From the NCBI RefSeq assembly GCF_051380875.1, contig NZ_JBNYXW010000001.1:124001-188000 (forward strand): DNA of 64,000 nt, in the 5' to 3' direction. This document shows, one piece after another, positions 25,901 through 33,824 of the stretch. Source of the stretch: Janthinobacterium sp051380875. Lineage in GTDB: Bacteria; Pseudomonadota; Gammaproteobacteria; Burkholderiales; Burkholderiaceae_D. The position numbers and the translations under genes are program-made. The notes beneath the pieces are model-generated. The model saw only the letters and a list, made by a program, of their open reading frames with translations, was not told where the DNA came from and made no database searches. Every line of letters begins with the position of its first letter. The stretch's first letter is position 1.

Positions 25901-25946
25901 AATGGGGCCGGGCCTGTTCACGATCGTGAGCACGCCCGGCCCCATT
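25901..25946. repeat. 46-bp near-perfect palindrome downstream of rpsJ
   Basis: Two 23-base arms meet with no spacer at CGATCG. Of 23 pairs, 21 are Watson-Crick, one is G-T (25917/25930) and one is a C-C mismatch (25914/25933). The outer arms begin AATGGGGCCGGGC. No T tract follows, so it is not a plain intrinsic terminator. It may be a very stable mRNA 3' end, a dyad protein-binding site or a scar of insertion at the break in the S10 operon. Confidence 0.85.
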
Positions 25947-26003
25947 GCTTTAAGCGACCGTTCTGGTGACGCCTCTCTGCTTCTTGCTGCCGCTATCTCG
26001 CCC

Positions 26004-26279
26004 ATGGATACCTACCTGTGGAAATACCAGCAATTCAGCGTGACCGACAACGCCTACGACAGCACAGATTACCGCCCCGCAGCCATGCCGGGCGTGTCGA
26101 AGGCCAGGCCGTGTGCCTGGTTTTTTTTTGGCGCAGCCCCTGTTTTTTCTGGCGTGCGCTTATTTCAGTGTGTCCGCCATCACCGCAAAACGCTTGCCCA
26201 GCGCCGCCTGCGGGCCGCCCTGCAGCTGTTTGGCATACTGCCGCAGCACTTCTGCCGAATAGGTACGCGACGCTGGTGA
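26004..26279 (+). other. Short open frame of unknown status, possible gene remnant
   Basis: An ATG at 26004 opens a frame whose first ~34 codons (MDTYLWKYQQFSV onward) show the strong G/C third-position bias of real genes in this genome. The frame then runs through a strong terminator hairpin (CAWFFFG is its translation) and continues antisense to the lipoprotein gene, losing coding character. No SD is evident. It could be the 5' remnant of a truncated gene, a tiny peptide or chance. I do not recognise the sequence. Confidence 0.25.
26102..26129 (+). terminator. Strong intrinsic terminator downstream of rpsJ
   Basis: CCAGGC pairs with GCCTGG around a five-base loop and is followed by nine T residues. 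It ends plus-strand transcription from the tuf/rpsJ side 250 bases after rpsJ, before the cre cluster. Confidence 0.92.
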
Positions 26280-26711
26280 CAGCTTTGGCAGCAGGGGCAG
26301 GGCGCTTTCCAGGTAGGCGCTTCCCTCTTGCCACTTGCCTTGTGCCGACAGCGCCGAGGCCAGTTCCAGCAGGCGCCGGCCGACGCGCGTATCACTGCGC
26401 GGCTGCGCTGCCTCCTCGGTGGCCAGTGCTTGCCGGTACAGTGTTTCCGCCTCAGCATTCTTGCCTTGCAAGCGCTTGATGCGGCCCAGGTTGTATTGGC
26501 GCTGCGAGATGATTTCCGCGCTGGCCCCGGCCTTTTCGGCAGTGCGCAACGCTTGCACGCAGGCCAGTTCCGCCTCGCCCAGTTGGCCCTTGAGCTCGGC
26601 GGCATTGCAGGCATCGTGTTGTTCGTTGGAGGCGGTGGTGAGCGATGCAGGCGTCGTGCAGGCCATCAGCAGGCTGACAGAGCAGAGCAGGGTGATGGTA
26701 TGGTGTTTCAT
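26160..26711 (-). CDS. Small TPR-like outer-membrane or periplasmic lipoprotein
   Basis: 183 residues. The lipoprotein signal ends in LLMAC with Cys17 as the predicted lipidation site (MKHHTITLLCSVSLLMACTT). The rest is helical and Ala/Leu/Glu-rich with two or three TPR-like repeats (YNLGRIKRLQGKNAEAETLY; LLELASALSAQGKWQEGSAY). The start is supported by GAGGAG a few bases upstream. TPR proteins act as scaffolds; no partner can be named. It lies antisense and convergent to the rpsJ terminator and divergent from creB. Confidence 0.8.
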   Translation of the reverse strand: MKHHTITLLCSVSLLMACTTPASLTTASNEQHDACNAAELKGQLGEAELACVQALRTAEKAGASAEIISQRQYNLGRIKRLQGKNAEAETLYRQALATEEAAQPRSDTRVGRRLLELASALSAQGKWQEGSAYLESALPLLPKLSPASRTYSAEVLRQYAKQLQGGPQAALGKRFAVMADTLK

Positions 26712-26845
26712 AGTCTCCTCGTACGGGTGTTGGACACGCTGTATCAGTGGATCAGTGGAGTCATGCCATGATAAATATACCACCAGTTTTTCATTGTGGG
26801 CGGCTTCTTGCCGGCGTCTCTTTTATGCTCACTTCATGCGCGCGA

Positions 26846-26875
26846 TTGACGCCACGCGCCAGCTTCAGGGATACT
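26846..26875 (+). promoter_or_regulatory. Candidate promoter of creB
   Basis: TTGACG (26846-26851), an 18-base spacer and GATACT (26870-26875) lie 31 bases before the creB start. This is a reasonable sigma-70 match, meaning the creBC(D) unit does not rely on rpsJ transcription. Confidence 0.5.
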
Positions 26876-26906
26876 CCGGCTCTCTCCATCAACGCGCGAC
26901 GCTGCC

Positions 26907-27643
26907 ATGTCCAAGACTATCCTGATCGTGGAAGATGAACAGGCGATTGCCGACAGCATCGCCTATGCCCTGCGCACCGACGGCTTTGCGCCGCGCCATG
27001 TGATGCTGGGCGAGCAGGCCTGGCCGTGCTGCGTGCCAGCCCCGGCGACAGCGCGGAAATGCCCGCTCTCGTGGTGCTCGACGTGGGCTTGCCCGATATG
27101 AGCGGCCTGGAAACATGCCGCCGCCTGCGCCAGTTTTCCGACGTGCCGGTGATCTTCCTGACGGCGCGCAGCGACGAAATCGATCGTATCGTGGGCCTGG
27201 AAATTGGCGCCGACGACTACGTCACCAAGCCGTTTTCGCCGCGCGAGCTGGTGGCGCGCATCCGCGTCATCCTGCGCCGCGCAGGCACTGCCCAGGCACC
27301 GCGCGAGGCTGGCATGTCGATAGCCGCTGACGCAGCAACTGTTGCGCCAGCGCCGCTGCGCTTCGAGTTGCGCGCGCTGGAGGCGCGGGTGCTGTTCCAT
27401 GGCCAGCCTTTGGCGCTGACCCGCTACGAATACCTGTTGCTGAAGACCTTGCTGGAGCATCCCTGCCACGTATTGTCGCGTGCGCAGCTGATGGAGCGCG
27501 TGTGGGGCGGGGCGCCCGATACGCTCGAGCGCACCGTCGATGCGCACGTGAAATCCTTGCGCGCCAAATTGCGTGCCGTCGATGCGCTGCACGAACCCAT
27601 TCAAACCCACCGTGGCTTCGGCTATAGCCTGGCTGGCGCATGA
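26907..27643 (+). pseudogene. creB: creB-like response regulator, frameshifted
   Basis: OmpR-family regulator in two frames. The first frame from 26907 gives MSKTILIVEDEQAIADSIAY up to GEQA. It then leaves register at about 27019-27020, and the receiver resumes one frame over as LAVLRASPGD...VLDVGLPD. Restoring one C in the CC at that spot rebuilds a full ~245-residue protein with receiver (LTARSDEIDRIVGLEIGADD) and winged helix (RTVDAHVKSLRAKL). Its end overlaps the next start by ATGA. CreB normally responds with CreC to carbon or redox cues and activates creD. As sequenced no full regulator is made; a sequencing error is the alternative. Confidence 0.8.
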
Positions 27644-29060
27644 AGATCGGCCTGCGCATTTTGCTGGGTTACTTCCTGATCGTGGGGCTGGCTGCGTGGT
27701 TTCTGCTGAATGTATTCATGGAGCAGGTCAAGCCTGGCGTACGTTCGACCCTGGAAGATGCCCTGGTCGATACCTCGCAGTTGCTGGCCAGCCTGGTGGC
27801 ACCCGACATGCGCGCCGGTACGCTGGCGAACTCTCCCGTGGTAGCGCGCATGCAGGACTACGCCCGCCATGGCGTGGATATCAACATCAAAGGCGTGCAC
27901 AAGCAACCCTCGATTACCGCATCACCATCACGGACCGGCGCGGCATCGTGCTGTTCGATTCCAGCGGGCACGACGTGGGGCGCGACTATTCGCGCTGGAA
28001 CGATGTCTATCTCACCTTGCAGGGCAAGTACGGTGCACGCAGTACGCGCAGCCGTCCCGACGACGAGATGTCGACGGTCATGCATGTGGCGGCACCGATT
28101 CGTGACGGCAGCGAGGTCATCGGCGTGTTGACGGTAGCCAAGCCGAATGCCAGTGTGCAAGCGTTCGTCGAGCGCAGCCAGCGCAAGATCCTGCAGCGCG
28201 GCGCCGTCTTGCTGCTGTTGTCGCTGTTGATCGGCTTGGCGTTCGCCTGGTGGCTGCACCATGCGTTGGGCAAGCTGATGCGCTATATCGGCGACGTGGA
28301 GGCTGGGCGCAAGGTGGCGTTGCCGGCACTGGGCAGGAACGAGTTCGGCACTCTGGGGCGTGCCCTGGAGGCGATGCGCATCCGTCTCGAAGGCAAGGAA
28401 TACATCGAGCAGTTGATGCACACCCTGGCGCATGAACTGAAAAGCCCGATTGCCGCCATCCAGGCCTCGGCCGAATTGCTGCAGGAAGACATGCCGCCGG
28501 CCGAGCGGCGCCAGTTCCTTGCCAGTATCCTGGAGCAGAATGCACGCCAGCGGCAACTGATCGACAAGCTGCTGGCCCTGGTCCGCGTGGAAAAGCAGCA
28601 GCGACTCGACCATCCCGAACGCATCGCGCTGGCGCCCATGCTGGCGCAAGTGGCGCAGGATGCGGCTGCCACCCTGATAGCGGGTGGACTGCACTTGCAA
28701 TTCGATGCGGAGGAGCTGAGCGTGGCAGGCGATGCCTTGCTGCTGCGCCAGGCGCTGGGCAATCTGCTCGACAATGCTGCCGGCTTCGCGCCACCAGGCA
28801 GTCGCATCGACCTGCTGGCGCGGCGCCAGGGTACGCAAGTGGCAATCGAGGTGCGTGACCGGGGCGAGGGCATCCCTGCGTATGCGCTGGAACGCATCTT
28901 CGAGCGCTTCTATTCCCTGCCGCGGCCCTGCGTGGGCAAAAGCACGGGCCTGGGCTTGCCTTTCGTGCGCGAGGTGGCCTCCTTGCATGGCGGTACCGTC
29001 GAGGTCATCAACCATGCCGATGGCGGCGCCTGCGCCCGCTTGTGCCTGCCGCTGGCCTAA
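27640..29060 (+). pseudogene. creC: creC-like sensor histidine kinase, frameshifted
   Basis: A ~473-residue kinase in two frames. From 27640 the first frame gives the N-terminal helix and periplasmic domain (MKIGLRILLGYFLIVGL to INIKGVHK). At about 27903 one base is missing, and the protein continues one frame over as ATLDYRITITDRRG. HAMP (LHHALGKLMRYIGDVEAG), His box (HTLAHELKSPIAA), N box (NLLDNAAG) and G boxes (DRGEGI, STGLGLPF) are all in that second frame. As read, sensing and kinase halves are uncoupled. The start overlaps the creB stop by four bases, as in intact creBC pairs. Confidence 0.8.
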
Positions 29061-29147
29061 ACGCACTTTATTTGTCGGCTTCACACGCACTGCATCGTCA
29101 GCGCATACAGTTTTTTTACACTGGCTGCCTTACTTCAAGGATGCGCC

Positions 29148-30563
29148 ATGCAAAAAACTTTATTCGTCAAAGCGTTGATCGTGTTTGGCCTGATTCTGCT
29201 GATCGGCCTGCCATTGCTGATGATTCAGGAAACGATCAAGGAAAGGATGGAATTCCGCCAGGAAGCCGTTAACAGCATCGCCGCCGACTCGGTGCGCGAA
29301 CAAACCATCATCGGCCCCATCCTGGTGATTCCCTACACGGAGCAGTACGAAGAGCGCGTGGAAGTGGCCAAGGGTGGTGACAAGATGCAGGAAGTGAACA
29401 TGCCTGTGCGTACCGAGTTGCTGCGCCGCACGGTGCAGCGCCGCCTGCTCGTGTATCCGAATGACTTGCAGATCCATGGCAGCATCGATACGGACCGCCG
29501 CTACCGGGGTATACACCAGGTGCTGGTCTACAGCGGCCAGCATGCGTTCAAGGGCGATTTCACTGTGCCGGCCAGCACCCAACTGCCGCGCAAGTCGCCC
29601 GACTCGCGCGTCACTCTGGGCGCGCCCTTCGTGGCCTTGTCGATCGAGGACGTGCGCGGCATCCGCAATATCCCGAAAATCGACTGGGGCGGGAAAAAGA
29701 TTGAATTTGAGCAAGGCTCCGACTTGTTTGCTTTCCGTAGTGGCCTGCATGCGCCGCTGGGCAGCTTGGCTATGGCCGCGCCGCAGCCGGTGCGTTTCAG
29801 CTTTGATCTGGGCCTCGACGGCATCGAACGCCAGCATTTCGTGCCGGTGGCGAAAAACAGCCAGATCCAGATCAAGTCGAACTGGCCCCATCCGCAGTTT
29901 GGCGGGCGCTTCCTGCCATCGCCGAAAAACCGCCAGATCGACGCCCACGGCTTTAATGTGGCCTGGAACATCTCGTCCCTGGCCACCAATGCGCAAACGC
30001 AGCTAAGTACCATCGAGGGCGAATTCAAGGTGCCCGACAGTGCACCGCTGGGGCAGGTAGAGCGTTTCAGCGTCGGCTTCATCGAGCCGGTGAACGTGTA
30101 TTCGCAATCGGACCGGGCCACCAAATATGGCTTGCTGTTCGTGGCGCTGACCTTTGCCGCCTTCTTCATCTTTGAAATCCTAAAAAGCCTGCCGATCCAC
30201 CCGGTGCAATACCTGCTGGTGGGACTGTCGCTGGTGATCTTCTTCCTGCTGCTGGTGGGGCTGGCAGAACACATCGCCTTCCTCGCTGCGTATCTGATCG
30301 CCAGCGCCGCCTGTATCGCGCTGACCAGCTTTTACCTGGCGCATGTGCTGCACGACGCCCGGCGCGGCATCGGCTTCGGCGTGGCGCTGACAGCGCTATA
30401 TGGCACCCTGTATGGCTTGCTGAGCTCGGAAAACAACGCGCTGGTGATGGGCAGCATCCTGCTGTTCGCCGTGCTGGCGGTCATCATGGTGGCGACGCGC
30501 AAGGTGGACTGGTATCAGGTGGGGAAAGGGGCCTCTCAGCACGCGGCAGAAGCGCATGAATAG
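29148..30563 (+). CDS. creD: Inner-membrane protein CreD
   Basis: 471 residues, open throughout. One N-terminal helix (~5-25) is followed by a large periplasmic beta-rich domain to ~320, then five or six closely packed helices at the C-terminus (KYGLLFVALTFAAFFIFEIL onward). Conserved family stretches include KSLPIHPVQYLLVGLSL and HDARRGIGFGVALTALYG. CreD expression is CreBC-dependent in enterobacteria and has been linked to envelope stress and beta-lactam response. Here it remains intact behind broken creBC, 87 bases downstream, with an AAGGA ribosome site. No convincing cre-tag operator was found. Confidence 0.93.
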   Translation: MQKTLFVKALIVFGLILLIGLPLLMIQETIKERMEFRQEAVNSIAADSVREQTIIGPILVIPYTEQYEERVEVAKGGDKMQEVNMPVRTELLRRTVQRRLLVYPNDLQIHGSIDTDRRYRGIHQVLVYSGQHAFKGDFTVPASTQLPRKSPDSRVTLGAPFVALSIEDVRGIRNIPKIDWGGKKIEFEQGSDLFAFRSGLHAPLGSLAMAAPQPVRFSFDLGLDGIERQHFVPVAKNSQIQIKSNWPHPQFGGRFLPSPKNRQIDAHGFNVAWNISSLATNAQTQLSTIEGEFKVPDSAPLGQVERFSVGFIEPVNVYSQSDRATKYGLLFVALTFAAFFIFEILKSLPIHPVQYLLVGLSLVIFFLLLVGLAEHIAFLAAYLIASAACIALTSFYLAHVLHDARRGIGFGVALTALYGTLYGLLSSENNALVMGSILLFAVLAVIMVATRKVDWYQVGKGASQHAAEAHE

Positions 30564-30656
30564 GCGATTTGTGTTACTTTAGCTGTCCCTTGCGGCGCCG
30601 CCGGCAACTTGCCGTGGGGCGTCGCGCAACACTTTGACATACCTCGTGTTAACTTG

Positions 30657-30685
30657 TTGCGTCAAGGGTTTTTGTGCTATATACT
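30657..30685 (+). promoter_or_regulatory. Promoter of the rplC-led S10 operon
   Basis: TTGCGT (30657-30662), a 17-base spacer and TATACT (30680-30685) give a sigma-70 promoter with a leader of about 85 bases before rplC. The -35 region shares TTGTTGCGTCA with the rpsJ leader (25465-25475). Both -10 regions share TTTT-N-GTGCTAT. Confidence 0.75.
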
Positions 30686-30778
30686 AGCCGGCTTCGGTAT
30701 GGATTCGTCTTTTTTGAGTCCTACGTTACTTTGTAGTTAAACAAGCCCCGCCCAATCGCAGGTGGGAATGGAGAAAAA

Positions 30779-31435
30779 ATGAGCCTAGGCCTTCTCGGTC
30801 GCAAGGTTGGTATGATGCGCATTTTCACGGATGAAGGGGACTCGATTCCTGTCACCGTGTTGGACGTATCGAACAACCGTGTTGCGCAAATCAAAACCCC
30901 TGAAACAGATGGTTACTCCGCTGTTCAGGTCGCATTCGGTCAACGTCGCGCATCCCGCGTGACCAAAGCTGTTGCTGGTCATCACGCTAAAGCTGGTGTT
31001 GAAGCCGGTACTCTGTTGAAAGAGTTCCGTGTTGACGCTGCTAAAGCCGCTGAACTGAAAGCTGGCGATGTTGTTGCCGCTTCCCTGTTCGAAGTCGGTC
31101 AAAAGATCGACGTGCAAGGCGTTACCATTGGTAAAGGCTATGCAGGCGTTATCAAACGTTACCACTTCTCTTCGGGTCGTGCTACTCACGGTAACTCGCG
31201 TTCGCACAACGTTCCAGGTTCCATCGGTATGGCGCAAGATCCAGGTCGTGTTTTCCCTGGTAAGCGCATGACCGGTCATCTGGGTGACGTTAACCGTACC
31301 ATCCAGAACCTCGTGATCGCCCGTATCGATGCCGACCGTCAGCTGCTGCTGGTCAAAGGCGCGATTCCAGGTGCGAAAAATGGCCAGGTAGTTGTCTCGC
31401 CAGCCATCAAAACCAAAGCCAAGAAGGGAGCTTAA
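30779..31435 (+). CDS. rplC: 50S ribosomal protein L3
   Basis: 218 residues. L3 initiates 50S assembly and reaches towards the peptidyl transferase centre. The GSIGMAQDPGRVFPGKRM loop contains the glutamine methylated by PrmB in other bacteria. First gene of the main S10 cluster here, because rpsJ is displaced. rplD follows after 3 bases. Confidence 0.99.
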   Translation: MSLGLLGRKVGMMRIFTDEGDSIPVTVLDVSNNRVAQIKTPETDGYSAVQVAFGQRRASRVTKAVAGHHAKAGVEAGTLLKEFRVDAAKAAELKAGDVVAASLFEVGQKIDVQGVTIGKGYAGVIKRYHFSSGRATHGNSRSHNVPGSIGMAQDPGRVFPGKRMTGHLGDVNRTIQNLVIARIDADRQLLLVKGAIPGAKNGQVVVSPAIKTKAKKGA

Positions 31436-31438
31436 ACG

Positions 31439-32059
31439 ATGGAACTCAAGCTTCTGAATGCGCAAGGTCAAGCCGCCTCGAACGTTGCTGCAGCCGATAC
31501 GATTTTCGGCCGTGATTACAACGAAGCGCTGATCCACCAAGTCGTCATCGCTTATCAAGCGAATGCACGTAGTGGTAACCGCAAGCAAAAAGACCGTGAA
31601 GAAGTTCACCACACGACGAAAAAGCCATGGCGCCAAAAAGGTACCGGCCGCGCTCGTGCTGGTATGTCGTCGTCGCCACTGTGGCGCGGCGGTGGTCGGG
31701 TTTTCCCGAACTCGCCTGACGAGAACTTCACCCACAAAGTGAACAAAAAAATGTATCGCGCAGGTATCTGCTCGATTCTGTCGCAGCTGGCTCGCGAAGA
31801 GCGCCTGATCGTCATCGACGATCTGACGATCGACGCGCCAAAAACCAAGCTGCTGTCGCAAAAACTGAGCGGCCTGGGTTTTGATTCGGTACTGATCATC
31901 ACCGACGTTCTGAACGAAAACCTGGAACTGGCATCGCGCAACCTGCCAAACGTGCTCGTCGTTGAGCCACGTCACGCAGACCCGATGTCCCTGGTGTTCT
32001 ACAAGAAGATCTTGGTCACCAAAGCTGCATTGGCTAAGATTGAGGAGATGCTGGCATGA
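31439..32059 (+). CDS. rplD: 50S ribosomal protein L4
   Basis: 206 residues. L4 lines the peptide exit tunnel with its extended loop (KKPWRQKGTGRARAGMSSSP). In enterobacteria it also autoregulates the S10 operon through the leader. With rplC now first and its own leader, whether L4 control persists is open. Its last four bases overlap the rplW start. Confidence 0.99.
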   Translation: MELKLLNAQGQAASNVAAADTIFGRDYNEALIHQVVIAYQANARSGNRKQKDREEVHHTTKKPWRQKGTGRARAGMSSSPLWRGGGRVFPNSPDENFTHKVNKKMYRAGICSILSQLAREERLIVIDDLTIDAPKTKLLSQKLSGLGFDSVLIITDVLNENLELASRNLPNVLVVEPRHADPMSLVFYKKILVTKAALAKIEEMLA

Positions 32060-32373
32060 GCGCGATTTTGAAACATAGCGAAGAACGCTTGATGAAGGTG
32101 CTGTTGGCGCCGGTCATTTCCGAAAAGGCCACCATGGTCGCGGAAAAGAACGAGCAAATTGTATTCCGCGTACTGCCGGATGCAACCAAGCCTGAAATCA
32201 AGGCAGCTGTTGAGCTGTTGTTCAAGGTCGAAGTTCTGTCCGTGCAAACTGCAAACCGCGAAGGTAAGCAAAAGCGCACTGGCAAGTTCAACGGTCGTCG
32301 TAACCATACCAAGCGTGCTTTCGTGTGCCTGAAGCCTGGCCAGGAAATCAACTTCTCCGAGGAGGCTGCATAA
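32056..32373 (+). CDS. rplW: 50S ribosomal protein L23
   Basis: 105 residues. L23 surrounds the tunnel exit and docks trigger factor and SRP. The core LMKVLLAPVISEKATMVAEK and C-terminal KRAFVCLKPGQEINF are conserved. The start at the ATGA overlap with rplD matches related betaproteobacterial L23 N-termini; an ATG 12 codons later is unlikely. Confidence 0.98.
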   Translation: MSAILKHSEERLMKVLLAPVISEKATMVAEKNEQIVFRVLPDATKPEIKAAVELLFKVEVLSVQTANREGKQKRTGKFNGRRNHTKRAFVCLKPGQEINFSEEAA

Positions 32374-33200
32374 TGGCACTCGTTAAGATGAAACCAACCT
32401 CGCCAGGCCGTCGTGGCATGGTAAAGGTGGTGAACCCAGACCTGTACAAAGGTCGTCCGTTCGCTGCCCTGGTTGAAAAGAAATCCAAGACCGCTGGTCG
32501 TAACAACAACGGTCACATCACTACCCGTCATATCGGTGGTGGTCATAAGCAACACTATCGCCTGATCGACTTCAAGCGCACCAAAGATGGTATTCCAGCG
32601 AAAGTGGAACGTATCGAATACGATCCAAACCGCACCGCGAATATCGCTCTGTTGTGCTACGCCGACGGCGAACGCCACTACATCATCGCAACCAAAGGCA
32701 TGGCCGTTGGCGATAGCGTGATGAATGGTTCGGAAGCGCCGATCAAATCGGGTAACTGCTTGCCAATCCGTAACATCCCAGTCGGCACCGTGATGCATTG
32801 CGTCGAGATGCTGCCAGGTAAAGGTGCCCAAATGGCCCGTTCCGCTGGCGCTGGCGTTGTGCTGATGGCGCGCGAAGGTGTTTACGCTCAAGTGCGTCTG
32901 CGCTCGGGTGAAGTACGCCGCGTGCACATCGAGTGCCGTGCTACGGTTGGTGAAGTCGGTAACGCTGAGCACAGCCTGCGTAAAATCGGTAAAGCTGGCG
33001 CGATGCGCTGGCGCGGTGTTCGTCCTACCGTTCGCGGTGTGGTCATGAACCCGGTCGATCACCCGCACGGTGGTGGTGAAGGTAAAACAGCAGCTGGTCG
33101 TCATCCAGTGTCGCCTTGGGGCCAACAGACTAAAGGTAAGAAGACACGCAGCAACAAGCGTACGACTTCCATGATCGTCTCGCGCCGCGGCAAGAAATAA
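32373..33200 (+). CDS. rplB: 50S ribosomal protein L2
   Basis: 276 residues. L2 is essential for subunit joining and peptidyl transfer; its conserved HPHGGGEGKTAAGRHPVSPW segment lies near the catalytic centre. The ATG shares one base with the rplW stop (TAATG), indicating coupled translation. A longer in-frame reading inside rplW is rejected because it would duplicate rplW sequence out of frame. Confidence 0.99.
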   Translation: MALVKMKPTSPGRRGMVKVVNPDLYKGRPFAALVEKKSKTAGRNNNGHITTRHIGGGHKQHYRLIDFKRTKDGIPAKVERIEYDPNRTANIALLCYADGERHYIIATKGMAVGDSVMNGSEAPIKSGNCLPIRNIPVGTVMHCVEMLPGKGAQMARSAGAGVVLMAREGVYAQVRLRSGEVRRVHIECRATVGEVGNAEHSLRKIGKAGAMRWRGVRPTVRGVVMNPVDHPHGGGEGKTAAGRHPVSPWGQQTKGKKTRSNKRTTSMIVSRRGKK

Positions 33201-33210
33201 GGGGTAGCAC

Positions 33211-33486
33211 ATGACACGTTCATTGAAAAAAGGGCCGTTTTGTGACGCCCACCTGGTGAAAAAAGTTGAAGCCGCGCAAGCAGCCAAAGACAAAAAGCCA
33301 ATCAAAACCTGGTCGCGTCGTTCGACAATCATGCCTGACTTCATCGGCCTGACGATCGCGGTACATAACGGCAAGCTGCACGTGCCGGTTTATGTTTCCG
33401 AAAACATGGTTGGTCACAAGCTCGGCGAGTTCGCACTGACCCGTACGTTCAAGGGCCATGCAGCTGACAAAAAGGCTAAGAAATAA
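33211..33486 (+). CDS. rpsS: 30S ribosomal protein S19
   Basis: 91 residues. The 30S head protein partners with S13 and contacts the A-site tRNA side. It begins MTRSLKKGPFCDAHL and ends in the usual FKGHAADKKAKK tail. It is coupled to rplV through a TAATG overlap. Confidence 0.99.
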   Translation: MTRSLKKGPFCDAHLVKKVEAAQAAKDKKPIKTWSRRSTIMPDFIGLTIAVHNGKLHVPVYVSENMVGHKLGEFALTRTFKGHAADKKAKK

Positions 33487-33815
33487 TGGAAACTAAAGCT
33501 ATCCTCAAAGGTGTGCGCCTGTCGGACCAAAAGGGCCGCTTGGTTGCTGACCTGATCCGTGGCAAGAAAGTTGACGCAGCACTCAACATCTTGCAATTCA
33601 GCCCGAAAAAAGGTGCTGCGATCATCAAGCGTGTTCTGGAATCCGCAATTGCGAATGCCGAGCACAATGATGGCGCCGACATCGACGAATTGTTCGTGAA
33701 AACGATCTACGTCGAAAAGGGCCCGGTCCTGAAGCGCTTCACCGCGCGTGCAAAAGGCCGTGGCGACCGTATTTCGAAACAATCCTGTCACGTTTACGTG
33801 ACTGTCGGTAACTAA
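33486..33815 (+). CDS. rplV: 50S ribosomal protein L22
   Basis: 109 residues. L22 contacts all domains of 23S rRNA, and its beta-hairpin (VKTIYVEKGPVLKRFTAR) lines the exit tunnel, where macrolide-resistance changes occur in other species. No deletion in the hairpin is seen. Confidence 0.99.
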   Translation: METKAILKGVRLSDQKGRLVADLIRGKKVDAALNILQFSPKKGAAIIKRVLESAIANAEHNDGADIDELFVKTIYVEKGPVLKRFTARAKGRGDRISKQSCHVYVTVGN

Positions 33816-33824
33816 GGAGCCACG

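Noticed and set aside
29070..29095. Possible cre-tag (TTCAC-N6-TTCAC) before creD
   Set aside because: Only the first half is present (TTCAC); the second half reads TGCAT.
25856..30656. Mobile element carrying the cre cluster
   Set aside because: No transposase, integrase, terminal inverted repeats or target duplication is visible at the ends; the palindrome lies at one side only.
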